Shown here in pieces: positions 1 to 7,764 of a stretch of 64,000 nucleotides of DNA. A model generated the notes under the pieces. That model was given only the letters and a program-made list of their open reading frames with translations. It did no database searches and was not told where the DNA came from. The DNA lies in assembly GCA_016709385.1 (NCBI GenBank), contig JADJMW010000021.1, positions 248,001-312,000 of the forward strand, in the 5' to 3' direction. Origin of the DNA: Candidatus Rubrivivax defluviihabitans. Its GTDB lineage: Bacteria > Pseudomonadota > Gammaproteobacteria > Burkholderiales > Burkholderiaceae_C. Every line of letters begins with the position of its first letter. Positions within the stretch are counted from its first letter, which is position 1. The position numbers were made by a program, and so were the translations under genes.

Positions 1-679
1 TGCTGGCGGTGTCGCCGTGCGGGAACACCCAGCCGTAGAAGTCCGGGCTGAGTTCGCCGCGGTAGACGACATCGCACCGCTGCGCGTCGTAGCCGGGCAG
101 GCCGTCCTGCGGCACGCGCACGATCTCGTGGTAGGCGAAGACACAGGGCAGACGCTCGGCGCCGGGCACCGCCTGCCGCGCCACCTGCGACCGCGCGCCA
201 TCGGCACCGATCACGCAGCGCGTGCGCACCGAAGCCGCCAGTCCCTGCGGCGGGCCGTCGTCGGCATGGGCGCGGAAGTGCACCACGCAGACGCCGTCGT
301 CGGTGTGTTCCAGCCGCTCGAAAACGCCGTTGGCGCGCACGGCGCCGTGGCCGGCGGCGCGCTCACGCAGCCATTCGTCGAACTGCTCGCGGTCGACCAT
401 GCCGACGAAGCCGCCTTCGATGGCGATGTCCACGCGCTGGTCGGCCGGCGACACCATGCGCGCGGTGCGGATGCGAGCCACCAGCAGGTGGTCGGGGATG
501 GCGAAGTCCTTGATCAGCCGCGGCGGGATGGCGCCGCCGCAGGGCTTGATGCGCCCGGCGCGGTCGAGCAGCAGCACGCTGTGGCCCTGGCGCGCCAGGT
601 CGTCGGCGGCGGTGGCGCCGGCCGGGCCACCGCCCACCACCACCACGTCGTAACCGCGGGCCGTCGTCGATGCATTCAT
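1..679 (-). CDS. bchP: Geranylgeranyl reductase BchP (3' end outside window)
   Basis: FAD-dependent reductase that saturates the geranylgeranyl tail of bacteriochlorophyll a to phytyl, the last pathway step. The N-terminus carries a dinucleotide-binding motif VVVGGGPAGATAA at about residues 12-24, followed by LLLDRAGRIKPCGGAIPP, typical of the BchP/ChlP family. About 226 residues are present; the C-terminal part lies beyond position 1. The start ATG (677-679) is preceded by GGAGG. It overlaps the stop of the upstream bch2 gene by 4 bp, so the two are probably translationally coupled in a bchG-bch2-bchP operon. Confidence 0.93.
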   Translation of the reverse strand, partial: MNASTTARGYDVVVVGGGPAGATAADDLARQGHSVLLLDRAGRIKPCGGAIPPRLIKDFAIPDHLLVARIRTARMVSPADQRVDIAIEGGFVGMVDREQFDEWLRERAAGHGAVRANGVFERLEHTDDGVCVVHFRAHADDGPPQGLAASVRTRCVIGADGARSQVARQAVPGAERLPCVFAYHEIVRVPQDGLPGYDAQRCDVVYRGELSPDFYGWVFPHGDTAS

Positions 680-2037
680 GGTTGACCTCCAAGCTGCGCG
701 CTCGGCAGCGGCGTACCGGGGTGGGCGCCAGGCACGGGGCGTGCCACGGCGGGTTGGATGGCGATGCGGGTGGCCAGCGCCGCGGCGGCCATGAACAGGC
801 CCGCCTCGAGCAGGAAGACCGAGGCATAACCCAGCGCCTGGCTGCCGAGCAGCCAGCGCGCCAGATCGCTGAGCGCAGCGCCGAACAGGCCACCCAGCGC
901 AAAGCCGATGGCCTGTGCTGCACCCCACAGGCCCATGCGCGTGCCTTCGCGGCCTTCGCCGCGGCCACCGGCCAGCGCCATCATCGAGCCGATGGCGGCA
1001 ATCGAGAAGGCGCCGTTGGCCGCACCGAGCAGGAAGACGTTCAACCGCAGCGGCCAGTGCGGCGCCAGCGCGCCGGCCAGCACCAGCCCGAGCAGCGCCG
1101 CGCCCGAGGCGATGCAGCCGCCCACCGTCCAGTGCCGCAGCGAGCCGAAACCCACGCCCGCAACGCGCCGGCCGGCCAGCGCCGCCAGCAGCATGCCGGC
1201 CAGCGTGCCGCCGTGCTGCAGGCCCGAGAGCTGCGTCGACTCGCCCGGCGTGAAGGCGAATACCGAGCCGGCGAACGGTTCCAGGATCAGGTCCTGCGTG
1301 CTGTAGGCCAGCATGGCGACGAAGACGAAGATCGTGAAGCGCCGCGCCTCGGGTTCGTGCCAGACCTGGGCCAGCGCCTGGCGGAAGGGCTCCGCCTTCG
1401 GCCTGGCCGCCGCTGCCGCGGCGCCGGCAGCACCCCGGCCTTCGATGCCGGCCAGCGCCGCCAGCGTGACCAGCACCGCCACGCCCGACACCACGGCCGA
1501 GACCAGCACCAGCCGCTCGGGCGAATACGGGTCGAGCCAGCGCCCGGCCAGCCCGGCGGTGACGGCAAAGCCGACGATCATCATCACCCACACCAGCGTC
1601 GCTGCCGGGGCGCGGCGCGAGTCGTCCACGCGCTTGGCCAGCAGCACCAGCAGCGAGGTGCCCCCCGCGCTGACCCCCAGGCCGACCAGCGTGAACGACA
1701 GCACCGCCAGCGCGATGCCGGCCGTGCGGTCGCTGGCCATCCAGGCCGTGGCCACGGCGCCGCCCAGGCCGCCCAGCGCCAGCACGACCATGCCGCCGAC
1801 GACCCACGGCGTGCGCCGGCCGCCGATGTCGGAACCGAAACCCATGCGCGGCCGCGAGGTCTGCACCGCATAGTGCAGCGCCACCAGCAGCCCGGGCAAC
1901 AGCGCCGGCAGCGCCAGTTCGACGACCATCACGCGATTCAGCGTCGAGGTGGTGAGCACCACCACCGCGCCCAGCATGGCCTGCACCAGGCCCAGGCGGA
2001 AGATCGAGAACCAGCCGAAATCGCTGGTGGTCTTCAT
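676..2037 (-). CDS. bch2: PucC/LhaA-family membrane protein between bchG and bchP
   Basis: 453-residue, very hydrophobic protein with about 12 membrane spans, related to the PucC/LhaA group of the major facilitator superfamily. Family marks include STLNRVMVVELALPALLPG near the N-terminus and YSTQDLILEPFAG near the middle. Family members assist assembly of light-harvesting complexes or delivery of pigment. The position between bchG and bchP matches ORF428/bch2 of other purple bacteria. Its ATG overlaps the bchG stop and its stop overlaps the bchP start by 4 bp. Substrate is unknown. A second family member (lhaA) lies at 14842-16302. Confidence 0.85.
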   Translation of the reverse strand: MKTTSDFGWFSIFRLGLVQAMLGAVVVLTTSTLNRVMVVELALPALLPGLLVALHYAVQTSRPRMGFGSDIGGRRTPWVVGGMVVLALGGLGGAVATAWMASDRTAGIALAVLSFTLVGLGVSAGGTSLLVLLAKRVDDSRRAPAATLVWVMMIVGFAVTAGLAGRWLDPYSPERLVLVSAVVSGVAVLVTLAALAGIEGRGAAGAAAAAARPKAEPFRQALAQVWHEPEARRFTIFVFVAMLAYSTQDLILEPFAGSVFAFTPGESTQLSGLQHGGTLAGMLLAALAGRRVAGVGFGSLRHWTVGGCIASGAALLGLVLAGALAPHWPLRLNVFLLGAANGAFSIAAIGSMMALAGGRGEGREGTRMGLWGAAQAIGFALGGLFGAALSDLARWLLGSQALGYASVFLLEAGLFMAAAALATRIAIQPAVARPVPGAHPGTPLPSAQLGGQP

Positions 2038-2951
2038 GCGGCTGCCGCCGAACGCAGCGCAAAGGCGCTGACCATCATGCCGGCCACGAACAGCGGCACG
2101 CCGAAGCCGCTGTAGAAGAGCGCGCGCTGCACCGGCTGGCGCGTGAACCAGGTCATCAGCACGGCTTGCGCCAGCAGCAGCGCCGCCACCGCCGCGGCAT
2201 GCCAGGGCGTTCCCCAGAGTGCCAGCAGCACGATCACCACCGCTTGCGGCGCGGCCATCATCCAGCAGGCGGTGCGCGCCGCGCCGTCCACGCCCAGGCG
2301 CACCGGCAGCGAGCCGATGCCCATCTGGCGGTCGCCCTGCACCGACTTGAAATCGTTCAGCGTCATGATGCCGTGTGCGCCCAGGCTGTACAGCGCAGCC
2401 AGCGCCAGCGAACGGCCGCCGGGCATGGCGCCGCCGGCCATCACCGCCGCACCCGTGACCCAGGCCAGGCCTTCGTAGCTGATGCCGCAGGCGGCATTGC
2501 CCCACCAGCCGTTGACCTTCAGGCGCAGCGGCGGCGCGCTGTAGGCCCAGGCCAGCAGCAGGCCCACGGCGGCGGCGCCGAAGCCCCAGGGCCCGAGGGC
2601 CAGGGCCACCAGCAGCGAAATCACGGTCCAGGCCACGGCGATATACAAGCCCCAGCGCCCCGGCATGCGGCCCGAAGGGATCGGGCGCTGCGGTTCGTTG
2701 ATGGCGTCGACTTCGCGGTCGAACCAGTCGTTGACGGCCTGGCTGGTGGCGCACACCAGCGGCCCGGCCAGCAGCACGCCCAGCAGCACCAGCGGCCACT
2801 GCTCGGTGACCGCCACGCCGGAGGCCACGACGCCGCAGGCAAACGCCCACATGGGCGGAAACCAGGTGATCGGCTTCAGCAACTCGGCAACCGCCGAAGG
2901 CGCTGGGAGGGCCCGAAATGCCGGAAATGCCGGAAGTGCCGGAAGTGCCAT
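2034..2951 (-). CDS. bchG: Bacteriochlorophyll synthase (geranylgeranyl transferase) BchG
   Basis: UbiA-family membrane prenyltransferase that esterifies bacteriochlorophyllide a with geranylgeranyl diphosphate. The first Asp-rich motif is NDWFDREVDAINEP and the second region reads LNDFKSVQGDRQMG, both diagnostic of BchG/ChlG. It has 305 residues and about 8-9 spans. The N-terminus (LPALPAFPAF) is written by a 9-bp tandem repeat. The ATG at 2951 is the first in-frame start after an upstream TAG and has no clear Shine-Dalgarno site; the predicted transcription start lies almost at the ATG (see 2957-2998). Confidence 0.93.
   Translation of the reverse strand: MALPALPAFPAFRALPAPSAVAELLKPITWFPPMWAFACGVVASGVAVTEQWPLVLLGVLLAGPLVCATSQAVNDWFDREVDAINEPQRPIPSGRMPGRWGLYIAVAWTVISLLVALALGPWGFGAAAVGLLLAWAYSAPPLRLKVNGWWGNAACGISYEGLAWVTGAAVMAGGAMPGGRSLALAALYSLGAHGIMTLNDFKSVQGDRQMGIGSLPVRLGVDGAARTACWMMAAPQAVVIVLLALWGTPWHAAAVAALLLAQAVLMTWFTRQPVQRALFYSGFGVPLFVAGMMVSAFALRSAAAA
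2912..2947. repeat. 9-bp tandem repeat, four units, in the bchG 5' end
   Basis: Units cccgaaatg, ccggaaatg, ccggaagtg, ccggaagtg follow each other without gaps and end two bases before the bchG start codon. Being a multiple of three, the array keeps the frame and encodes a repeated Leu/Phe-Pro-Ala triplet on the minus strand. Confidence 0.85.
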
Positions 2952-2956
2952 GAGTG

Positions 2957-2998
2957 ACTATGGCACATGACACTTTAGAGCGTCAATCTATGTTTACA
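2957..2998 (-). promoter_or_regulatory. Predicted bchG promoter overlapping a PpsR/CrtJ-like box
   Basis: On the minus strand a -35-like TTGACG (2981-2986) and a -10-like CATAGT (2957-2962) are spaced by 18 bp. The -35 is the half of an 18-bp TGTAAACATAGATTGACG (2981-2998), which matches the PpsR/CrtJ operator TGTN12ACA with one mismatch. Seven bases past the -10 places the transcription start at or next to the bchG ATG. Confidence 0.5.
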
Positions 2999-3046
2999 CC
3001 GTCGGACGACATTCTGGCCTTCCGGCCCGGCGCCGCGCGCCGCGTA

Positions 3047-4600
3047 TCAGCTTTCCTCGTCGTTGCCCAGGCTGCCCAGGCCGTAGCGCCGCAGCTTGAC
3101 ATACAGGCTCTGGCGCGACAGCCCGAGCAACAACGCCGCCGAGGCGCGGTTGTCGTGCGTCATCTCCAGCGCCGTCTCGATGCACAGCTGCTCGATGAGG
3201 TCGGTGGTCTCGGAGACGATGTCCTTCAGCGGCGTGCGGCCCACGAGTTCGGTCAGCTCGCTCACCGAGCGCGGCATGGCCAGCGCGCCGGTCGGCGTGT
3301 CGGGCTTGAGCCGGCGTTCGATATCGCGCAGCGCGAAGGCCATCATGGTGTGGCCGCCGGCGTTGAGCACCGCGGCCGAGATCTCCACTTCGGTGGTGCC
3401 GCCGTATTCGCCGCGCATGCTGGTGATGAACAGGCCCACGGTACCGCGCTGGCGCAGGTTGGTGATGAGCACGCCGAGTTCGATGCCGGTGCGGCCGACC
3501 CAGCGGTCCAGCGCCTGGCCGCGCGCCTGTTCCTCGGCGCTGAGCTGGGCCAGCGACAGGAAGGCGCGGTTGGCGGCCATCACCTTGCCGGCGGGGTCGC
3601 AGAACACCAGCCCGTCGGGCGAGCTCTGCAGGAAGGCGCGCAGCATGGCCTCGTCCACCGGCCCATCGGCCAGTGCCGCCTGTGCCGACGGTGCGGCGCG
3701 GCCACGCGGGCCCGGCTTGCCGGCCGCCGCTTCGCGGTGCACCGGTGCCAGGCGCACCAGCACGAAGGCGGCCTCGTCCTGGCGGAAGACCGAGGCCGAC
3801 ACCGTGACCTCGTCACCGCCGCTCAACCGCGCGCGGATGGGGTCCTGGCGGCCCACCGAGCGCGCCGCGGCCAGCAGGTTCTGCAGCCGTTCGCCGTGTC
3901 CGGCGTCGAACAGCGCCGACAGCGTGGCACCCACCAGCTTGGCGCGCGTGCCGGCGCACAGCGTGCGCGCCACGGGGTTGGCTTCGAGCACCTTCTGCGT
4001 CAAGCCGTCGATGATGAGCACCGCCTCCGACGAGGTCTCGAAGAGGTGGCGGTAGCGGGTCTCGGCCTCGCGGAAGCGCCAGTAGTCGCGCTCCATGGTC
4101 TGCTGCGCGTCGACCAGGCGGCGCTGCAAAGCCACCATGGCGCGCAGGTCGCGGCCGAAGGCGACGATGCAGCCCTTGGCGTGCGGGTCCGGGCGGTCGC
4201 TCAGGCGCACCGCCGCATACAGCAGCGGCAGGTCGTCGCTGTCCTGCACCGGGTGATTGACCTGGCGCCAGCGCGCGGTGGCCTCGGCCGCCGACTGCGC
4301 GTCGCGCAACAGGGCTTCGACCTTCTGCCGGCTCTCGGTCGTGACGGTCTGCACCCAGGGCCGGCCCAGCCAGGACTGGGTGCCGCGGGACCCGAGTTCG
4401 GCATTCTGCGACACCACCTCGACGATGGTGCCCTGTTCGTCGAGCACCAGGGCGATATCGCTGGCCGCGCCGACGAGCCGGGCCGCGGTCTTGGCGTCGA
4501 GCTCGCCGAGAGCGGGCAGGCCGGTGGGGGCGCGTGGCATCAGTGCGGGGCCGATGGGTGTCGTTGGGAGGACGAGAGGGTCGAACCCGGAGCGCACCAT
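3047..4600 (-). CDS. ppsR: PAS-domain repressor of photosynthesis genes PpsR/CrtJ
   Basis: Aerobic transcriptional repressor of bch, crt and light-harvesting genes. The protein has an N-terminal domain, a coiled Q-linker (LQRRLVDAQQTMERDYWRF, about 159-176), two PAS domains (about 180-290 and 330-430) and a C-terminal Fis-type helix-turn-helix (LGLSRQSLYVKLRRYGL). A cysteine at 473 in the HTH (EQLCIETALE) corresponds to the redox-active cysteine known in PpsR/CrtJ; another lies at 215. The 517-residue frame starts at ATG 4600; Met21 (ATG 4540) would give a length closer to known PpsR. Neither start has a strong Shine-Dalgarno site. It follows ppaA by 16 bp. Confidence 0.95.
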   Translation of the reverse strand: MVRSGFDPLVLPTTPIGPALMPRAPTGLPALGELDAKTAARLVGAASDIALVLDEQGTIVEVVSQNAELGSRGTQSWLGRPWVQTVTTESRQKVEALLRDAQSAAEATARWRQVNHPVQDSDDLPLLYAAVRLSDRPDPHAKGCIVAFGRDLRAMVALQRRLVDAQQTMERDYWRFREAETRYRHLFETSSEAVLIIDGLTQKVLEANPVARTLCAGTRAKLVGATLSALFDAGHGERLQNLLAAARSVGRQDPIRARLSGGDEVTVSASVFRQDEAAFVLVRLAPVHREAAAGKPGPRGRAAPSAQAALADGPVDEAMLRAFLQSSPDGLVFCDPAGKVMAANRAFLSLAQLSAEEQARGQALDRWVGRTGIELGVLITNLRQRGTVGLFITSMRGEYGGTTEVEISAAVLNAGGHTMMAFALRDIERRLKPDTPTGALAMPRSVSELTELVGRTPLKDIVSETTDLIEQLCIETALEMTHDNRASAALLLGLSRQSLYVKLRRYGLGSLGNDEES

Positions 4601-4616
4601 GCCTGGGCAGGCGCGG

Positions 4617-5507
4617 CTAGCGCCGGCGGGCTCCCGCAGCCAACAGGCGGTCGGCCACGTTCGGTGCCTCGCGACCGTCCAGGGCCGTGGCGTCGGCGCC
4701 GACGTGAGTCAACCATTGCGGGTGCAGCGTGAAGATGGGTCCGCCGCACAGGACGACGATCTGACGATTGCGCGACGATTCGCGCACGGCGCTGATTCTA
4801 GTGCGCAGCCACTCCAGCCGCAGTTCGCTGCCGATCGAAAAGCCCACCACGTCGACCCATTCCTGGCGCGTGCGCGCGCCCGGGTCGTCCACCGCGCCGC
4901 CGACGCCGCCCACCACCTCCCAGCCGTCGCGGCGGAAGAACTCGGCCACCATCGACAGCCCGAAGCTGTGCTGTTCGTCGCGTGGCTGGGCAAACAGCGC
5001 GCGGCGGCCGTTGGGCGGATGCGCCACCTCGGTGCCGAAGGCCGGGCTCAGTTCGCGCAGCAGGCATTGCAGCCGGCCCAGCGCCACGGTGACGGTGGCG
5101 AAATCGCACTCGTCGTCGCTCCACATCTCGCCCAACAGGCGGGCGGCCGGCGCCAGCAGGTCCAGGTACAGCATCTCCACCGGCAGCCCACGCTGGCGCA
5201 GGCGGTCCAGCAGGGCAGCCACGGCGTCTTCGCGGTCGCCCACGATGTCGGCCACGAAGGCCCGCACGTCGGCCTCGGTGGGCTTGGGTGCCACGGGGAG
5301 CAGCGTTTCGGTGGCGCGGTGCGCCTGTACCAGGCGCGGGATGACGTCGGACTCGATCGCGCGGGCCAGGCGGAAAAGCCGGTCCTTGGCGGCAGTCATG
5401 GCGGGCTCCATGCCCGGCCAGACCTCGTCGACGGGGGCATCGGCCCAGGCCGTCGGGCCGTCCACGCAGTCGTGTGCCAATGAACCCTGAGGTGAATTAC
5501 CTCGCAT
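4617..5507 (-). CDS. ppaA: B12-binding antirepressor PpaA/AerR
   Basis: Partner of PpsR/CrtJ that senses light through cobalamin and relieves or modifies repression. A C-terminal cobalamin-binding-like domain follows a helical domain; DEQHSFGLSMVAEFFRR contains the E-x-H-x-x-G-type motif of AerR/PpaA. The gene lies directly upstream of ppsR, as in other purple bacteria. The frame from ATG 5507 gives 296 residues; Met33 and Met37 (EPAMTAAKDRLF) are alternative starts just before the conserved region, similar to the long and short AerR forms of Rhodobacter capsulatus. No clear promoter was recognised upstream. Confidence 0.9.
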   Translation of the reverse strand: MRGNSPQGSLAHDCVDGPTAWADAPVDEVWPGMEPAMTAAKDRLFRLARAIESDVIPRLVQAHRATETLLPVAPKPTEADVRAFVADIVGDREDAVAALLDRLRQRGLPVEMLYLDLLAPAARLLGEMWSDDECDFATVTVALGRLQCLLRELSPAFGTEVAHPPNGRRALFAQPRDEQHSFGLSMVAEFFRRDGWEVVGGVGGAVDDPGARTRQEWVDVVGFSIGSELRLEWLRTRISAVRESSRNRQIVVLCGGPIFTLHPQWLTHVGADATALDGREAPNVADRLLAAGARRR

Positions 5508-5848
5508 CGATGTCTCCCGCGGTTGCCGGCATCACAAAGCCAACCCGCTGGCCCGGGGCCTTGCGCACCGCAGTGGCGACCCCGACGAGAGCGAATGAAG
5601 CAGCTCCGGTGGACCCGCGCCGCAGACGCCCGCCCCGGGGGGCGTGATCGGTCTCGGTCGGCGCCGCGAGCGCACCGCCACAGCTTTTACACCCCGACCC
5701 GATCGTCGTCAAAACCGGCTGGATCAGTGTTTCCACCATTGCGGCCGGCGCTCGGTTCGGGGGCATCGGGTCTCCTTCGGGCGCCGTCGGCGGCGGTTCA
5801 GGCGGCGGGTGTGCCGGGCAGGCGCATCATCGGATCAGGCTCGGAAAG
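5508..5848. other. ppaA-bchF divergent intergenic region
   Basis: About 340 bp between the two divergent operons. No convincing coding frame was recognised. It contains weak B12-box-like fragments on the minus strand, discussed under rejected items, and its right end abuts the PpsR-like boxes. Confidence 0.6.
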
Positions 5849-5905
5849 TGTCAACCAGAAATTACGTCAGTCTCGATTGACACATCGGATCCGAAGCTCT
5901 AGTCT
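5849..5905 (+). promoter_or_regulatory. bchF promoter with two overlapping PpsR/CrtJ-like boxes
   Basis: Two 18-bp boxes share two bases: TGTCAACCAGAAATTACG (5849-5866) and CGTCAGTCTCGATTGACA (5865-5882). Each matches TGTN12ACA with one terminal mismatch. A -35 TTGACA (5877-5882) lies in the second box and a -10-like TAGTCT (5900-5905) follows after 17 bp. This predicts transcription starting at about 5912, one base before the bchF ATG. Confidence 0.65.
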
Positions 5906-5912
5906 CGCCGCC

Positions 5913-6473
5913 ATGGATCGAACCCAGGGCACGCGACGGACGGAGGGCAGGCAGCCGTTGGCCGCCGCCGCGCCGCCCAAGGCAGCGCGTGCGCCGCTGT
6001 ACACGCCGGCCGAGCGCCAGCGCCGCGACACTTCGCCGTGGACGCTGGTGCAGGGGGTGCTGGCACCGGTGCAGTTCGTCGTCTTCCTGGTCAGCCTGGC
6101 CCTGGTGCTGCGCTGGCTGGCCACGGGGCAGGGCTACGAGATCGCCACGGCCTCGGTGGTGGTCAAGACGCTGACGCTGTACACGATCATGGTCACCGGC
6201 TGCATCTGGGAGAAGGTGGTCTTCGGCCGCTGGCTGTTCGCGCCGGCCTTCTTCTGGGAGGACGTATTCAGCATGGGGGTGCTGGCGCTGCACACGGCCT
6301 ACCTGGTGGCGTTGGCCAGCGGCGCGCTGGATGCGCGGGCGCTGATGGGCCTGGCCCTCGCGGCCTATGCGAGCTATGTGATCAACGCCACTCAATTCGT
6401 GCTCAAGCTGCGCACAGCACGGCTGGATGAAGCCGGGCGGCGCGCCGCTCCCACGGTCGGAGTGGCGGCATGA
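5913..6473 (+). CDS. bchF: 3-vinyl bacteriochlorophyllide hydratase BchF
   Basis: Hydrates the 3-vinyl group of (bacterio)chlorophyllide to 3-hydroxyethyl on the way to the 3-acetyl of bacteriochlorophyll a. It has 186 residues with about four membrane segments; family signatures include YTIMVTGCIWEKVVFGRWLF and FFWEDVFSM. The frame is open far upstream, but the promoter position and homology favour ATG 5913, which has no Shine-Dalgarno site and may be read from a leaderless mRNA. It is the first gene of the long plus-strand operon; its stop overlaps the bchN start (ATGA). Confidence 0.92.
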   Translation: MDRTQGTRRTEGRQPLAAAAPPKAARAPLYTPAERQRRDTSPWTLVQGVLAPVQFVVFLVSLALVLRWLATGQGYEIATASVVVKTLTLYTIMVTGCIWEKVVFGRWLFAPAFFWEDVFSMGVLALHTAYLVALASGALDARALMGLALAAYASYVINATQFVLKLRTARLDEAGRRAAPTVGVAA

Positions 6474-7762
6474 ATGGCGCCGTGATCGCTCTTCGCGCCG
6501 AAGCGTCCAGTGGCTGCAGCGACGCCCCGGTGCTGCGCGAGCGCGGCCAGCGCGAAGTGTTCTGTGGCCTCACCGGCATCGTCTGGCTGCACCGCAAGAT
6601 CCAGGACGCGTTCTTCCTGGTGGTCGGTTCACGCACCTGCGCCCACCTCATCCAGTCGGCGGCCGGGGTGATGATCTTCGCCGAGCCGCGCTTTGCCACC
6701 GCCATCATCGACGAGCGCGACCTCGCCGGGCTGGCCGATGCGCAGGACGAACTCGACCGCGTCGTCACGCGGCTGCTCGAGCGCCGCAGCGACATCCGCA
6801 TGCTGTTCCTGGTGGGTTCGTGCCCGTCGGAAGTGATCAAGCTCGACCTGTCGCGCGCCGCGGCGCGGCTGAGCCAGCGTTTTGCGCCGCAGGTGAGGGT
6901 GCTCAACTATTCGGGCAGCGGCATCGAGACCACGTTCACGCAGGGCGAGGACGCCTGCCTGGCTGCGCTGGTGCCCGGGCTCCCGGCGACCGCGGCCGGT
7001 GCCGAGGCTTCGCTGGTGGTCGTCGGTGCGCTGGCCGATATCGTGGAAGACCAGTTTTCGCGACTGTTCACGCAGATCGGCCTGCCGCGCGTGGCCTTCC
7101 TGCCGGCGCGCCGCAGCGGCGACATGCCGGCTGTCGGCCCGGGCACACGTTTCATCCTGGCGCAGCCCTTCCTGGCCGATACCGCGCGGGCGTTGGAAGC
7201 ACGCGGCGCGCGCCGCATCGCGGCGCCGTTTCCGCTGGGCGTTGAAGGTACGACAGGCTGGTTCGAAGCCGCCGCGGCAGCCTTCGGCATCACTGCGGCG
7301 AAGGTGGCCGAAGTCACCGCTGCACCACGCCAGCGCGCCCAGGCGGCACTGGCCCGCCAGCGCATCGCGCTGCAAGGCAAGAGCGTCTTCTTCTTCCCCG
7401 ATTCGCAGCTCGAGATCCCGCTGGCGCGTTTTCTGGCGCGTGAGCTCGGCATGCAGCTCTGCGAGGTCGGCACACCCTACCTGCACCGCGAGCACATGGC
7501 CGACGAATTGGCGCTGCTGCCGGCCGGCACGCCTTTGAGCGAAGGCCAGCATCTCGAGAAGCAGCTCGACCGCTGCCGCGCGGCCCGGCCCGATATCGTG
7601 GTCTGCGGCCTGGGCCTGGCCAACCCGCTGGAGGCCGAAGGGCTGACCACGAAGTGGGCGATCGAACTCGTGTTCAGCCCCATCCACGGCTTCGAGCAGG
7701 CCGGCGACCTGGCCGAACTCTTCGCGCGGCCCTTGCGCCGCCGTCAGTTGCTGGCCGCCTGA
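6470..7762 (+). CDS. bchN: Dark-operative protochlorophyllide reductase subunit N
   Basis: NifD-like subunit of the nitrogenase-like reductase that reduces the C17-C18 bond of protochlorophyllide without light. The three cysteines that hold the NB cluster are Cys32, Cys57 and Cys118, with the same 25- and 61-residue spacing as Cys26/51/112 of the characterised Rhodobacter enzyme. The 430-residue length is normal. It overlaps bchF by 4 bp and precedes bchB by 2 bp. Confidence 0.96.
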   Translation: MNGAVIALRAEASSGCSDAPVLRERGQREVFCGLTGIVWLHRKIQDAFFLVVGSRTCAHLIQSAAGVMIFAEPRFATAIIDERDLAGLADAQDELDRVVTRLLERRSDIRMLFLVGSCPSEVIKLDLSRAAARLSQRFAPQVRVLNYSGSGIETTFTQGEDACLAALVPGLPATAAGAEASLVVVGALADIVEDQFSRLFTQIGLPRVAFLPARRSGDMPAVGPGTRFILAQPFLADTARALEARGARRIAAPFPLGVEGTTGWFEAAAAAFGITAAKVAEVTAAPRQRAQAALARQRIALQGKSVFFFPDSQLEIPLARFLARELGMQLCEVGTPYLHREHMADELALLPAGTPLSEGQHLEKQLDRCRAARPDIVVCGLGLANPLEAEGLTTKWAIELVFSPIHGFEQAGDLAELFARPLRRRQLLAA

Positions 7763-7764
7763 CC

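Noticed and set aside
676..2973. A 765-codon frame joining bch2 to the region of bchG
   Set aside because: The N-terminal 310 residues are an out-of-frame reading of bchG; the bch2 ATG at 2037 has a 4-bp overlap with bchG and begins the conserved domain.
2968..2985. TGAC-N10-GTCA palindrome near bchG, also seen at 53162-53179
   Set aside because: It overlaps the better PpsR-like boxes in both places, but the pattern is short and not a known operator; chance occurrence is likely.
5508..5848. Possible cobalamin riboswitch upstream of the B12-binding regulator ppaA
   Set aside because: On the minus strand fragments such as GCCACTG, GGTGTAAAAG and GGAGAC occur in a suggestive order, but the conserved GGGAA and AATCC core elements were not found. 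A covariance-model search (Rfam Cobalamin) would decide.
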